Below are positions 47,872 to 59,153 of a DNA stretch of 64,000 nucleotides, one piece after another. The stretch is from NCBI GenBank assembly GCA_963971285.1, contig OZ020258.1, forward strand, positions 1,674,001-1,738,000. Reading direction: 5' to 3'. Source of the DNA: Astropecten irregularis. Lineage: Eukaryota; Echinodermata; Asteroidea; Paxillosida; Astropectinidae. A program made the position numbers and the translations under genes. The notes beneath the pieces were generated by a model. It was not told where the DNA came from. It saw only the letters and a list, made by a program, of their open reading frames with translations, and ran no database searches. How positions within the stretch are numbered: the first letter of the stretch is position 1; the number at the start of each line of letters is the position of its first letter.

Positions 47872-48054
47872 GGATTGGTTTGCGGAAACACCATGTAAGA
47901 ATTGTTCGTACTTTCGCACTTCTTATTTCGTTCGCACTTCTCGTAAGCCCGTGTCTCCTGATAATGACTAGAGCAGGCTAGTCGAAACGTTGAGATCTTA
48001 CGAGAAGTGCGAACGGAATAGAAGTGCGAAGGTACGAACAATTCTTACATGGTC
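47872..48054. repeat. Palindromic repeat G, copy 2
   Basis: A near-perfect hairpin: ACCATGTAAGAATTGTTCGT...GCACTTCTCGTAAG on one side and CTTACGAGAAGTGCG...AACAATTCTTACATGGT on the other, with a loop containing GCAGGCTAGTCGAAACG. A one-armed copy is at 22886. Confidence 0.8.
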
Positions 48055-48397
48055 CACATGCTACATCTAGTTTGAACCTCCTGCATTAGTTTGGACATGA
48101 TCGGAGGAATGCAGTAGAAAATTGTCGCATACATGTCAAAAAGCTCCCTTGCAACTCTTTCCGCCAGTAAACGCGTCACTGCTTTTGATCAAAATGTGTT
48201 CTTCTACCAATTTCTGGTGTCAGATCACAAGACGCCAAAAGCAGACGCCAACACCTAGTGATACTAGCTAAATTGGGTTAGATACAGCATTTGTCTGGGG
48301 ACGAGTTTCTAAAGGGATGAGTTTGCAAGCAGCCGATGTTGAGCTGCTACCCAGTAGAGACGTGACATTAAGAGTAAGCCTAGCCCTCCATTCCAAC

Positions 48398-51300
48398 CTA
48401 TGTACTAGAGCCTTGAGTCTGCAAGGCATCGGCCATGAAGAGCTTCCCGAAGCTGGACGCAGCCATCCGGTTGATCTCCGTGGCGTAGTTCTTCATCTGA
48501 CCGGCCATCATCATGCTCTCCAGTCGGAGGGGAGGCTGGGGCGCCTTGAAGAGCTTGTTCAGGTCCTCGTCGGGGAGGGGAGGTTCGCCCCGCTGCTGCC
48601 TGGCTTGATTCTCTTGTTGCTGCGAGGGGAGAGAGAAAGAGAGAGAATGATAAAACATTAATGGATTCTCCAATGGTTTGGTGGGAAGGGGCTTACCATG
48701 GACAAGTCATGGCCTTGTGTGGTCAAGATTGACCAATGGATTCACTGGGGATTAGGGGTACTTGGACTTCCTTATGGTTGGTATCGGGAGGGAGATGGCA
48801 TTAAGATGGAAGAGGGAGGGGTCTAGAGGGTCATCATCTCTTGATCCCTTTTGGACATCCCGTATTAATGGGGGTAAAACAGGTTGAACAGGGCTTGGTT
48901 TGATGAGATTCCAGGGGTCGATTTCACGAAACCCTACAATCGATCGTTAACTCGAGATACGAAGGATAACCCATTGTATCCTTCGACTTCTACGATTCTA
49001 CGATTGATAGTAAGTTAAGATGAGTTTAGTGAAATCGACCCCAGGACTATTCATGATGAAGTTAAGAAGTCAAGAATAGCTTGCGGTGACACCATGTTAA
49101 ATTGTGAGTTTGAGTGGTGACGTCTGTTTCCTGACGACGGACAGAGCATGCTGTTTCCGAAACGTTGAGTCTCTCAGTTCTCCTCAGAACCACACAAAAC
49201 TCACAAAAAAGATTATGCATATGGCGCCACTGCAAACTATTCTTAACTTGGTTTCTTAAACAGCTGGAGAGAAGCTTTATCTGCAGATGAAATTTCTCTT
49301 GTGGAAGACGAGGGGGATTTATCTGCTCTGAACGTACCCGTTTATAGGTATGCTGCTGCTTGTTCTGTTGTAATTTCGTCATGGCTCGCTGGTAGTTCAT
49401 GTACTTGTTGGTCTCTTGTGCAAGATCATCTACGTAATCCATCAGCAGCTCCAGATTCTTCTCCAGCATATTACTAGTAAGTATAATGAAAACACAAACA
49501 AAATTAGGAATTACTGCATATTCATGAGCCTGTGGACAAATCTGATTGGCCAATGTAAATAGAATTGTGAATCACTGCATATTCATGAGCTTGTGGCACA
49601 ATCTGATTGGTCAATAATGTACTGTGATGCTACATTCTGCTCAAGCATGCATAAATGAGGCTGATGTTGGCTAATACCAAACCTCATAAATATTCATGAC
49701 CTAGAGCTGAATCCCAATTGGTCAATTCACCATCATGTGCCAGTGGATATAATTATCATAATTATCATAATTATCCACGTAGGCCGGGGAATCTCTGAAG
49801 CAACTGTTACACATGTAACATCTCACTGTGCACGTAACATCTCACTGCACATCTATCCTAGTTTGCAGTGCGCGTGCGTGAACTAGATGAAATTTACGAA
49901 AATGAACGTTTTACTGCACTTCTCGACAAAATTGTGGACAATAAAGAATATTTGTGAGGTATAGTAAAACAAATATCATATGGTTTATTTCGGGTGGACA
50001 GTCGATTCTAGCTTTCCTCGGAGTTGGAAGTCGACAAACTATAGTTTGCTCGGCTTCGCCTCAGGAACTATAGTTTGTCAACTTCCAACACCTCAGGGAG
50101 CTAGAATCAACTGTCTACCTGAAACCATGTGATATTTGTATACTGACGCAGGTGATAATTAAGGCATAGGGGAGTCTGAAACCAGACTTGCCCTGATGGC
50201 AAACTCAAGGAGCTATCTTAGTAATAAGAAGTCAAAATCAGTAGAGTGATGCCAGCAGAGGGATGATTTGAAAGGCATCGTGGAGGTAGGAAGTTCAATA
50301 ATAATAATAGAGACATTTATAACGCGCAACATATCGACCCAGAGGGTGCTCAAGGCACTTACCATTATTATCCCTGGTCATCAGACCCCACTAACATTCC
50401 TGAAACAATCTCAACTCCCTGGCTACTGTAAAGTGCACGTAGGCTAATTAAGCTCACAAAGCCATCTTTACCCTCACAGGTACCCATTTACTCCTGGGTG
50501 AAGAGAAGCAACATGTGGCAAAGCGTCTTGCCCAAGAACGCAAGCACCACTAGCCCATGGCTGGATTCGGACCCACAATCTGTAGATTGACCACAAGATT
50601 TTGAGTCCGACACGCCAGACCACTAGGCCACAGCAACCCACAGCTTGCAATTGAGAGGGGAGTGGGAATCTCTAAGGGTTTCTGTCTTACCCGGATGATA
50701 AACTCAGGAAGTTGTCTCCTATCGGAGGCGTGATCTCCTTCAGCTCACACAGTAGAGTGTTGATGAGGTAGGAGTTATGAATGACGATTGGGATCTCTTC
50801 AAAGATATTCTCATAGCACAGACCTGTCTTCTTCAGACTGTTGAGTGAACAGAAAACAGAAATTGTGAAATTTCACGATACACATTCACAGACTTTTTAT
50901 GATCACGTGCCAATACGATGGCTTTGCTTACCGTAAGCATAGAATTGGCAATTATGGAAGCAGAAAATCCAGCACTTTTTCAGGTGGATATATTTTTGCG
51001 GTATGTTTCTACCGGCTCCATCTTCATACCCTGAAAGTTACAGGTAAATCAGATAACATTTCTGTTTGGGTATGCTACCAATCCTGTACTGTACCTTTAA
51101 AGATATGAACATCCAAAGCAGCCGTGTAATATTCCTAGTGTTTGATACAAGGATGTAAAATTCTTTAGGATTTAAGTTTGCAACGCTATTAAGTCTCTAC
51201 AAAAGGGTAACCCTTTGAACAGTGAACTTACGCATCCGTTGAGAAGTCATAGTCTTTGTAAGACTCCATGGCACTCTGGGTCAACCTGTAGGCCTTCAGG

Positions 51301-54300
51301 CTTAGCGTAGACTTGGACGTCTTCAGTGGATCTACATCAGTGGATAATCAATAGGGAAATACAGATAGTCAATCAATGCATCGTCCACATAATGGGATTT
51401 AGGTCCTGCTTGTTTAACACACAGGATCCCAGATTTATGGATCCACGTCCTATGCAGGGAACCTTAAAATGGGATCCGGATCAGTAGAATCCGTGATCCT
51501 GTGCATTAAACAAACAGGCCCTTAGTGATGACGCAAGGAAAATTCAATCAAAGAAAGAATCACTGCCATCATTGGATGGAGTGTATGAGGCACTGGAAGA
51601 AACAACGAGGAGGCGGAAACGTCAATAGTTTGGACAAGAGGTTCTTTTTTAGGAAGCATACATGATTTGCAAGGCCTCCAAAAAAAAGTTATTGAGTTTG
51701 AGACAGAAAATGGACTCAACAGTTCGTAAACAGTGCAAACAGTCACCATGGGAAATCTTGGTTCATCAGATTTCAAGGAAATCAAAATTTGGTGCCTTTT
51801 CCAAAGATCGTTCGTCCGAACGAGTTTTGGAACAAACATAAAGGATACCCTCACTTGAGTTGTTTTAGTTATCCCCTTTCACTCAAGGTATGAAGATGGT
51901 GCTGGTAGAAACATACCGTTAAAATATTTCCACCCGAAATGCTGTATTTATCCAGAAATTAGTAAAACAAATACTGAAAACAGTTTTGATCTCGGGGTAA
52001 GATCAAAACCATTCTTCATGTTTTATAAGAAAAATTGAGTCGGGTTTTTGCTATTTTCTCGTGACTCAGATGTCCGATTGAGCTCAAATCTTTACAGGTT
52101 TATAATTTCATGTACTTCTTTGATCAGACAAAGTATGAGTGATGTCCTGTGATCTTTACCAATCATGTATTATACCTTTAATACCACAAATTACCACCAA
52201 AACCACACTGTGACCAGTGTATTGTGGTAATCAGGATACCACACTAACCTCATGTTAGTGATATGCAGGAAGGTTAGGGTTAGTTAAACTCACCGTATAT
52301 GAGAACCACAGACTCCTCTATCGAATGCTGATAGTTGAACTGTGAGTCCAGCAAAGCCTTGTTCAAGAAGGTTCCATACTGAGTAGACTGGTACCAGCCA
52401 ACGTGCAGATGGTCTATATTGACATGCCGCAGGTTCCTCATCATTTCCATTTGGTACAAGACTGTAAGGAGATGATAGCAACATATTGTCATTCATATAT
52501 TTTTGCATTATCCAAAATCTTGCAACTGGATCGAACCCCCCAGATTCTTTTCAACCCTTTTCAAACTTGAACATTTTCAATCCCAAGTCAACCCGGGTAG
52601 GACGGCCTAGCTGGATCGAAATCAACCCTGGTAGGGAGCAGCCTTGAAAATCTCAACCCGGTTCCAAACTAAATTTTTGCCATGATCTGTGTTGTATGAG
52701 CCGGTACACCAAAAAACATAATGTGAAAATTGCATCTCTCCTATCGGTTAAAAAACTTGCCGGGCTGAACCGGGCGGATCCGGGTTGGTTTCAACACGGA
52801 TATACAAGGCCTATACATTACAAAGATGGTCCAGAATTTTAGACGAGTTTACATACCATCATCAAAGTTTTCTTCATCTGCGTGTTTGGGAAAGGGGAAA
52901 CAGTTGGTGATCTCTAAGGTGTTATCTTGAACCAGGCCAAGCAGTACTCCCTGCACCAGCTCTCCGGCACTACCACCTTCCTCCTCACAATGCTTGATGA
53001 TCTTCAGTACAACCTGTAAATCATCAAAATAAACAACAACAGTTTATAAGCAAGCCGTTCCACTCCAATGCACCCTTAGCATCCTCTACCTTATAAACAG
53101 CATCCTCTGAGTCAGGCAACCAGTCACCCTCGAATCCTGAAGACGAACTGTTTGGAATGTTGAGTGTTCACCACCAGTTCTTCTCAGAACCACACACTCA
53201 TAGAAGAGATTCTTACTTTGTTTTGCATCTAGCCTATGCATCCACATTCCTATGACGTCACATAAGGTGGACACTCAATGTTCTGAACAGTTTGCTCTGT
53301 TCGTCTTCAGGAGGGTGACTGGTTGCCTTTCAGTAGCCCTTCTGTCTAGAGGATCTGCTGTCAAGCAAGCCATTCTGCTCCAGCTTTCCACAATGAAATA
53401 TAAACAGAATTCCACCTTGTATGGAAAAATGAATATTTGTAGAGTTAAATAACTGGACAAGTTATGATGAACTTCAATTTTCAACTAGGCCTATGTAACA
53501 CACTGAGGTAAAAGTGAGTTTTACAGGGTTTTGTTACCGACAATGTTGGGACAATGTCAATGTCGATACACTTCGAATAGATCAACGCGGAGTGACGTCA
53601 TTCCAACTCGCCGACCCATGGAGCCGATGAAAACAAAGCATTAAGTTGTATGGTTTTTAAGACAAAAAGCTGCCAGAATTATTTAATCTTATTACAGGAC
53701 GGTACTTCAAAGAAGGATATTGTCTGAGGAAAAACTATGACTCAACAATGAAAGTCATACAGAATACAATTTCTGCTTCTTGACAAAAGTGATTTGTCCA
53801 TAGTTCGCGCCGGTTTGCGCCATCTACACGTTAGTTTTCATCGGTTGTCAAGTTACTTATGAGAATGAAACTGAAAGTACTAAGTAGGGCCTACCCGGAT
53901 TAGGCCTATTTAACTTAAGTTAAGACTTAAAGTTGAAATTTATAATACTAAAAAGCCGCAAGGAGGAAAGCAACAATTCATGAATTCAGCTGACATGTAC
54001 ATGCATGATGTAAAAACAAGGAACATGACTCAATGACAATGAATAATTAATAATAATATAGCCTACACAAACGCATGCTGTGAAAAATAGTCGGGCTCCC
54101 TATTCGCAATAATACGTACTAAAACGCCTGTGCATACTGGGTGCTATTCGTAAAATTGCAATAAAAATTTTCTAGAATGACCCGCCAGATGGGGGCCGAA
54201 TTTCTAAGGTTTTAAACCAACGAGTTGCTCGAACGTTGCATTTTCATGAAGAAGGATTCGTGATGAATCAATGTAAGATGTTAGAAATATAAGAATCGTG

Positions 54301-54370
54301 TTAATTCTCTCACCAATCCATCGATTTGTACGCGTCCGACCGGCGCTTCCAATGTACTTGCGGTCGCCAT
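48398..54370 (-). CDS. EIF3H: Eukaryotic translation initiation factor 3 subunit H, complete
   Basis: Cytosolic subunit of the eIF3 complex that loads mRNA on 40S ribosomes. Exons on the minus strand: 54370-54314, 53013-52857, 52461-52294, 51331-51232, 50837-50691, 49473-49338 and 48619-48398, all GT-AG with compatible phases (987 nt, 328 aa; human protein 352 aa with a longer disordered N-terminus). Residues about 20-180 form the MPN domain ([32 protein letters not shown] with H89 and H91). The Ser and Asp expected at JAMM positions after the two His are not there, as in other eIF3h, so it is a non-catalytic MPN. The C-terminal part is helical ([20 protein letters not shown]) then [15 protein letters not shown] and [10 protein letters not shown]. 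The start ATG lies in CCAAAATGGCGACC. Introns hold a SINE (50297), MITEs and palindromes. A fragment copy of exon 6 lies at 43613-43738. Confidence 0.95.
48914..49042. mobile_element. Family E MITE, copy 4 (EIF3H intron)
   Basis: GGGGTCGATTTCACGAAACC to TTAGTGAAATCGACCCC. Its centre has TTAACTCGAGATAC, a mutated form of the 14-bp palindrome. Between exons 6 and 7 of EIF3H. Confidence 0.7.
50297..50639 (-). mobile_element. tRNA-derived SINE in an EIF3H intron
   Basis: On the minus strand it begins GGGTTGCTGTGGCCTAGTGG, a tRNA-Leu-like head (GGACTCAAAATC with a CAA anticodon position and B-box-like GGGTCCGAATCC). A body follows with CTTGGGCAAGACGCTTTGCC and TTCACCCAGGAGTAAATGGG, then GTTATAAATGTCTCTATTAT and an (ATT)n tail. 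That body resembles the conserved central block of widespread invertebrate SINEs, from memory. It has the same orientation as EIF3H and lies between exons 5 and 6. Confidence 0.75.
50979..51100 (-). mobile_element. Fragment of family A/B MITE (EIF3H intron)
   Basis: Includes ATCTTCATACCCTGAAAGTT (family A interior) and ends CCAATCCTGTACTGTACCTT, closer to the family B end, so it looks like a hybrid half element. Confidence 0.6.
51655..52182 (+). mobile_element. Family B-related repeat, copy 2 with family A piece inside
   Basis: The outer parts match 7799-8166. At about 51890-52010 a segment reads as family A (GGTATGAAGATGGTGCTGGT, ATCCAGAAATTAGTAAAACA), which is absent from the other copy. 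In the intron between exons 3 and 4 of EIF3H. Confidence 0.65.
53112..53330. repeat. Inverted repeat (hairpin) in EIF3H first intron
   Basis: AGGCAACCAGTCACCCT and TGAAGACGAACTGTTTGGAA at the left recur inverted as GTTCTGAACAGTTTGCTCTG, TTCGTCTTCAGGAGGGTGAC and TGGTTGCCT at the right. A related sequence (CCGAAACGTTGAGTCTCTCA near 49155) occurs beside exon 6. Confidence 0.65.
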
Positions 54371-54391
54371 TTTGGAAAAAGAAATATTTAA

Positions 54392-54407
54392 CCAAAAGAG
54401 GGCGCTA
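54392..54407 (+). promoter_or_regulatory. CTCF-like motif at the EIF3H start
   Basis: CCAAAAGAGGGCGCTA sits 22 bp upstream of the EIF3H ATG, within the presumed shared promoter or 5' UTR between EIF3H and the plus-strand exon at 54664. Confidence 0.4.
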
Positions 54408-54663
54408 TTCATTATGGTCCACAAAAAAATTGCACCTGTACAGGTTTTGCAGGTTCGCAAAGTTTCTGCTCAAAGTTGTGACAGATTTCGCTCACTTTTC
54501 TGGAGGTTTGGTAGAGTTCATTACCAAAACCTTGAAGAGGACAGGTTTGTGGTTGAGAAAGCGGCATGCATTGTCCACGAGTAGAGGGAAAATGCCGCTA
54601 TTTTGGTCGTGCTGGAATGACGTCATTTCGCCGACCAAACTTTGTGGAAGTTTACCATTGGGC

Positions 54664-54691
54664 ATGTCAACTTTTCAAGATGGCGGGAAAG
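54664..54691 (+). CDS. Candidate first coding exon of a gene divergent from EIF3H
   Basis: ATGTCAACTTTTCAAGATGG encodes MSTFQDGGK and ends at AAAG|GTAAGC. A second ATG at 54680 (AAGATGGCGGGAAAG) gives MAGK and has the better context, within a YY1-like motif. The exon is 294 bp from the EIF3H ATG in head-to-head layout, so a bidirectional promoter is likely. No downstream exon was found in the 9 kb to the window end, so the product is unknown. Confidence 0.4.
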
Positions 54692-54880
54692 GTAAGCAGA
54701 CGTTTTCACTAAACTTTTTCTGAATCAATGAGCGCCTTTTAAGTTTTGCCTGCCATTTTTACAAGCAGGTTCAGTTAGAGACAGTTTTTACCAGGAAGGG
54801 GTACCGGGTGAGACCTAAAAACGAAGCGAAAGCTTCATAATTAATCATAATATCACAGTCCTGACAGTAAAACATGTTCA

Positions 54881-55120
54881 GGGGCCAATTTCATGAACCT
54901 TTGAAGCACAAAAATTTGCTAAGCATGACATTTCTGTCTTAATAAATACAGGGTTAACAACCAAATTTCCGCGTGTTGTGTACCACTTGTGATTGTTCTT
55001 TGGCTGTTGTTCGCTGACCATGAATATCAAATGGCATTTTCAATGGTGGTTTGTTTTACTGGGCGAGACATTTTTGTGCTAAGCAAATTTTTGTGCTTAA
55101 CAGTTTTGAAATTGGCCCCT
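54881..55120. mobile_element. Family D MITE, copy 4
   Basis: GGGGCCAATTTCATGAACCT to GCTTAACAGTTTTGAAATTG and GCCCCT. Interior nearly identical to the copy at 12598 (TTGTTCTTTGGCTGTTGTTC). Confidence 0.85.
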
Positions 55121-55375
55121 GTTTGTAAATGTTATCTACCTGTCTACGTAGGCCTACATAAGTCATAACTTCCTTAATGCGTTGAAAGATGTAAACACGG
55201 ACTTGGTGTACATGTATAATATGTTTTCTGGAATCTTTAGTGAAGCATTTTTTTGGTCTGCTCTTATGAAACCATAAGATGACAGAAAAATTTGTTTATT
55301 TCAAGCGAACTGCAATAATAATAGGCCTACTCCATTTTTGGTTTTATCATCGTAAGAAAAAATTCAGTTCCATTT

Positions 55376-55749
55376 TTTAAAGGTAGTATGGCCTATCATA
55401 CTTTGTTTTTTTGTCAAAGAAATACATATTCATGGCCAAAAATATCAAGGAAGATACAGTAAGGGTAATCTGTGGAAATTTCAGTCCCATACAATGCCAA
55501 CCTTTTGAGAAAACAGTGAAAAACGGCCACAGTATTTCTTAAGTCTTTTCTCTTTTATTTTTGATCTTTTAAAAGATCAAAAAGATTTTCGGTCGTTGTT
55601 TTATTAATTTCTGGATAGATACACCATTTCAGGCGGAAATATTTTAACGGTAGGTTTCTACCAGCATCATCTTCATACCCTGAAAGTTATATGTAAATCT
55701 GTGAACATTTCTGTTTTGGTCTCTTACCAAAGTATGATACTACCTTTAA
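55376..55749 (-). mobile_element. Family A MITE, full length, reverse
   Basis: TTTTTTAAAGGTAGTATGGC to AGTATGATACTACCTTTAAG, 374 bp, opposite orientation to those at 34256 and 45913. Has the intact centre GATCTTTTAAAAGATCAA. Confidence 0.9.
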
Positions 55750-56040
55750 GCACTGGAATATATTTGTGTAGTTATACACTACAGGTTGCCAATCATAATT
55801 CCAAGTGATGTACATATCCATTGCTTGGAGAGCATTATGCCTCAACATAAATAACTCAGACAGTGTTACTGATAAAGTGTATCAGTAACAATGAGCTTTT
55901 TGCAATACATGCACTAAGAATGCAAAATGTTGGATTTGAATTAATGTGGACAGGTCTCAGCCGACCTTTCTTTATGACATAGAATAATGCTTAATAAGAA
56001 TAAGAATTCTCAATCATGCTAAACTAAAGAGCTCAGTCAA

Positions 56041-56270
56041 CGGTTCCAGGCTAGGCACCCATAAGCAATTTTATGTACCTTCTTTATACAAAATGACTTA
56101 GCATGTAATTAACAAACAAGTTTTTTTTAAAAGTTTTCTTAGCCAATGCTGATTACCAACTATAATCCATTATAATGTGTATTGTTAGTGATTGGTTACC
56201 AGCTGATATAGCATGTTTGCTTAGCATCATTATTTTAGCGCTAAGCAGGACAATGATTGAATTGGCACCC
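56041..56270. mobile_element. Diverged family D-like element
   Basis: CGCTAAGCAGG...GAATTGGCACCCT at the right resembles family D ends; the left (CACCCATAAGCAATTTTA) is weaker. Possibly an older relative. Confidence 0.4.
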
Positions 56271-56397
56271 TCTCATAAGACACACACACCTACTGCACAC
56301 GCCAGTTTTTGTTACGTCCAGTCAATGTGAAGTGCGCCCCCAATGTTGTAGAAAATAGGTCTGCATAACATCATTATTAAAATAATTTTTGCCCACG

Positions 56398-56757
56398 TTT
56401 TAAAGGTAGTATCATACATTGGTTTTTGTCAAAAGAAATACAGATTCATGGGCATAAATATCAAGGACGATACAATAAAAGTCATCTGTGAAAATTTCAT
56501 TCCCATACGGTGCCCACTTTTTGAAAAAATAGTGAAAACGGCCACAGTATTTCTTAAGTCTTTTCTCTTTAAAAGATCAAACAGATTTTCGGTCGTTGTT
56601 TTACTAATTGCTGGATAAATACACCATTTCAGGTGGAAGAATTTTAACTGTATGTCTCTATCACCACCATCTTCATACCCTGTAAGTTATACGTAAATCT
56701 GTGAACATTTCTGTTTTGGTGTCTTTATACCAAAGTATGATAGTATACTACCTTTAA
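56398..56757 (-). mobile_element. Family A MITE, full length, reverse
   Basis: TTTAAAGGTAGTATCATACA to AGTATGATAGTATACTACCT. The centre of the palindrome is shortened (CTTTTCTCTTTAAAAGATCA). Confidence 0.9.
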
Positions 56758-56969
56758 CCTGCGATGGGTGGGCTGGCGATAATAATGTCGTTGAGGGCGC
56801 ATTGCATCTTTCCATTCATTAGCTTGTAGATTTTCCTGCCAATGATTTTATGCAGAGTTTGAAGCATGAAATTGGTTCTAAGTGAAACTAAAGTTTTGTA
56901 TAACCTTATTTATAAACATGCATTGTATAAACCCTAAAAATAATGTGATCATTATGATTGTTAAAATTA

Positions 56970-57226
56970 ACCGAGGATGGGACCTTAGGGAGACTTTCCC
57001 ATAGGGTCATGCACAAACTTTACTTACCTATTTATAAACATCTTCCAAACCAATGAACTTGAAATTGACATAAAAAATTATGTTCATATTGAGAGCATTC
57101 TCTGTCTTCTATTAAAATATGGACAATAAAAATATGTCTTTAAAAGGTAGCATCGAAAAGTCTCCCAAAGTCACGATGTCTCCTAATGTCCACTTTTAGA
57201 TGCTAATGTGTCTCCCTAATACCCCA
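56970..57226. repeat. Inverted-repeat pair, left member
   Basis: Contains TTCCAAACCAATGAACTTGA, TTCTATTAAAATATGGACA and GTCTCCCTAATACCCCA. The same units recur inverted at 58880-59153, and the unit itself has foldback ends around GGAGAC. Confidence 0.7.
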
Positions 57227-57539
57227 TTTGTAATTATTAGCAGGACAAAGGTCAACATTATTGTCCAAATGGCTCAATTTCCCACAAATCTTTGACACCG
57301 GATTATGGTTCATTTTTTGGCTGCTCCGTTTTCTACCAACCTTTTTTTTAATTAAAATTAATCATCCGATTATATTATAATCATCCGGTTTGATTGTTGG
57401 TGTGATTTTTATCAAAGGTTCATCCCCAAAATGGTTGTAATGCTGTTTTGGTCCCGTGCATTTTATGATTTTAGTGCATGAACCTTTGTGTTGTTGACAC
57501 GACCCTTCCCATGTTGGCTTTGTTTTCCCAATCTCGGTC

Positions 57540-58500
57540 TCTGACTTGATCCCGTCCGTGATGTCATTCACCTCAGCATCCATATAAACAGATTGTCATA
57601 ATTAGATGATTACAACGATATTCAATTTGGCGCGCTAGTGTGGGTGTTTGTGCCGTGTGCTGGATGATGAGCGAGCCTGGCCGGACCAGCAGTGCCGTTC
57701 CTACGGGTCTCTTTTCCATCCCCAGCTTGCTGCTCCGACGTTCTTTGCCAGCAATCTCCCGGTATGAGTTGTGTCCCTAGACTTGATTATCTTGCTTCCC
57801 ATCCACCGCAAACCATCCCAGAACAGATTGTTTTCATCCTTGGCTCTCCCTATAACTTTGCCGTCCTCCAGATCTCTCTGCGGTTTCAGTCTTCCCCACT
57901 ATAGTGTGCATGCTGCATCATCCCCCCTTCTCGTCTTGGTCCAAGTGCAGTTTTCCCCCGCGGGTAAAAATAGGATTTTGGCCGGGGCGTTTGGTTGAGC
58001 GAGACGGCGCACACAGCGTGCCAGCCGATCTTTATCTTGCTCCTCGTGTCTAATCTTCAATAAACTTAAGTGATGCAGAATAAAGATTTGTCTGTGCAAG
58101 GGGGTGTATATAATAATAATATAGTTGCGGCGTTGGGGGAGGTTATGGTGAGGTTAAGGGGGGAGCAACTTGCCCCTTATTCCATCACGAAGGCGTGGCC
58201 GACCATTTCATAATTGGGTTTCGATTTTGACCCGGGTGGGTTTTAATAATCATCCCCTGTGTTCTTTGGAAACCCGATGCTATAGCATGTTGGATTCAAC
58301 GTCAATGTTATCTCATTGCGACTTGTATATATTTTGTGTTCTGATATCTTCCAGGAATGGTATCAGTTGGAGATCGTGTTCGGTCCTCCTTAATTTTGGA
58401 CGGAATCGCGCCGATTACTCACCGCAATTAGTCTTGTTTATAAAATTGGAGGATAAACTTCCGAAGGGGTTGTTTCTCCCCGAGAGAGGAAAAAACACCT
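57540..58500. promoter_or_regulatory. GC-richer island between inverted repeats
   Basis: About 1 kb of single-copy, GC-richer DNA (for example AATTTGGCGCGCTAGTGTGG) between the two inverted repeats at 56970 and 58880. Open frames on both strands are short and lack splice support. Might be a conserved regulatory island or an unrecognised UTR. Confidence 0.3.
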
Positions 58501-58879
58501 TGATTTAGAGCTGATTGCCGACCGGCACGGTGTGCTTATAGTCTCACTTGAGACAAAGCCACTGCGTCCTCTTTGGTGGATAGGAGGGGAGACTGTCTTG
58601 GTTCCCTCCATGGACTCTTGTACAATCCATATATTCTAATAAATTGATAACAAATACTCAGACTTCTGCAGAAACAACCGTGACTTGAACGTCGTGTATA
58701 GTATGAACACTTGCTAATGTAAAATAGCGCCCTCAAAAGTTAAATTTACATGCCCGTTACCACATCATGACTTATTTTCGTTATTGTTTAAATTATGATA
58801 TTTATTCTTCTTCTTCTTCTTCTTCTTATTTTATTATCATAATTTCTAATGTTAGCTTTGATTTATTTAAATTGCATAT

Positions 58880-59153
58880 AAGGGAAACTCACTTTAGCGT
58901 CTAAAAGTGAACATTTGGGAGACATCTGCAAAATAATATGGAGACTTTTCGGTGTCTCCCTATTTTACCATGCAGCTACCGTTTAAAGACATATGTTTAC
59001 TGTCCATATTTTAATAGAAGACAGAGAATGCGCTCAATGATCAGAATTTATGCCAATTTCAAGTTCATTGGTTTGGAGGATGCTTAGAAAATATAAATAC
59101 ATGTAGGTAAGTAAAGTTTGTGCACGACCAAATGAGAAAGTCTCCCTAATGAC
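58880..59153. repeat. Inverted-repeat pair, right member
   Basis: Reverse partner of 56970-57226, with TGTCCATATTTTAATAGAAG and TTTCAAGTTCATTGGTTTGG. Preceded by a (TTC)n run at 58806-58829 and a CTCF-like motif at 58725-58739 (minus strand). Confidence 0.7.

Noticed and set aside
54298-54723. A 141-codon plus-strand frame across the EIF3H start.
   Set aside because: It overlaps EIF3H exon 1 on the opposite strand and is not protein-like; the short splice-supported exon at 54664 explains the plus strand better.
57362-57583. Minus-strand frame starting MDAEVNDITDGIKSETEIGK as a possible first exon.
   Set aside because: The translation looks plausible at first, but there is no convincing donor with conserved context, and the strand and phase link to nothing else.
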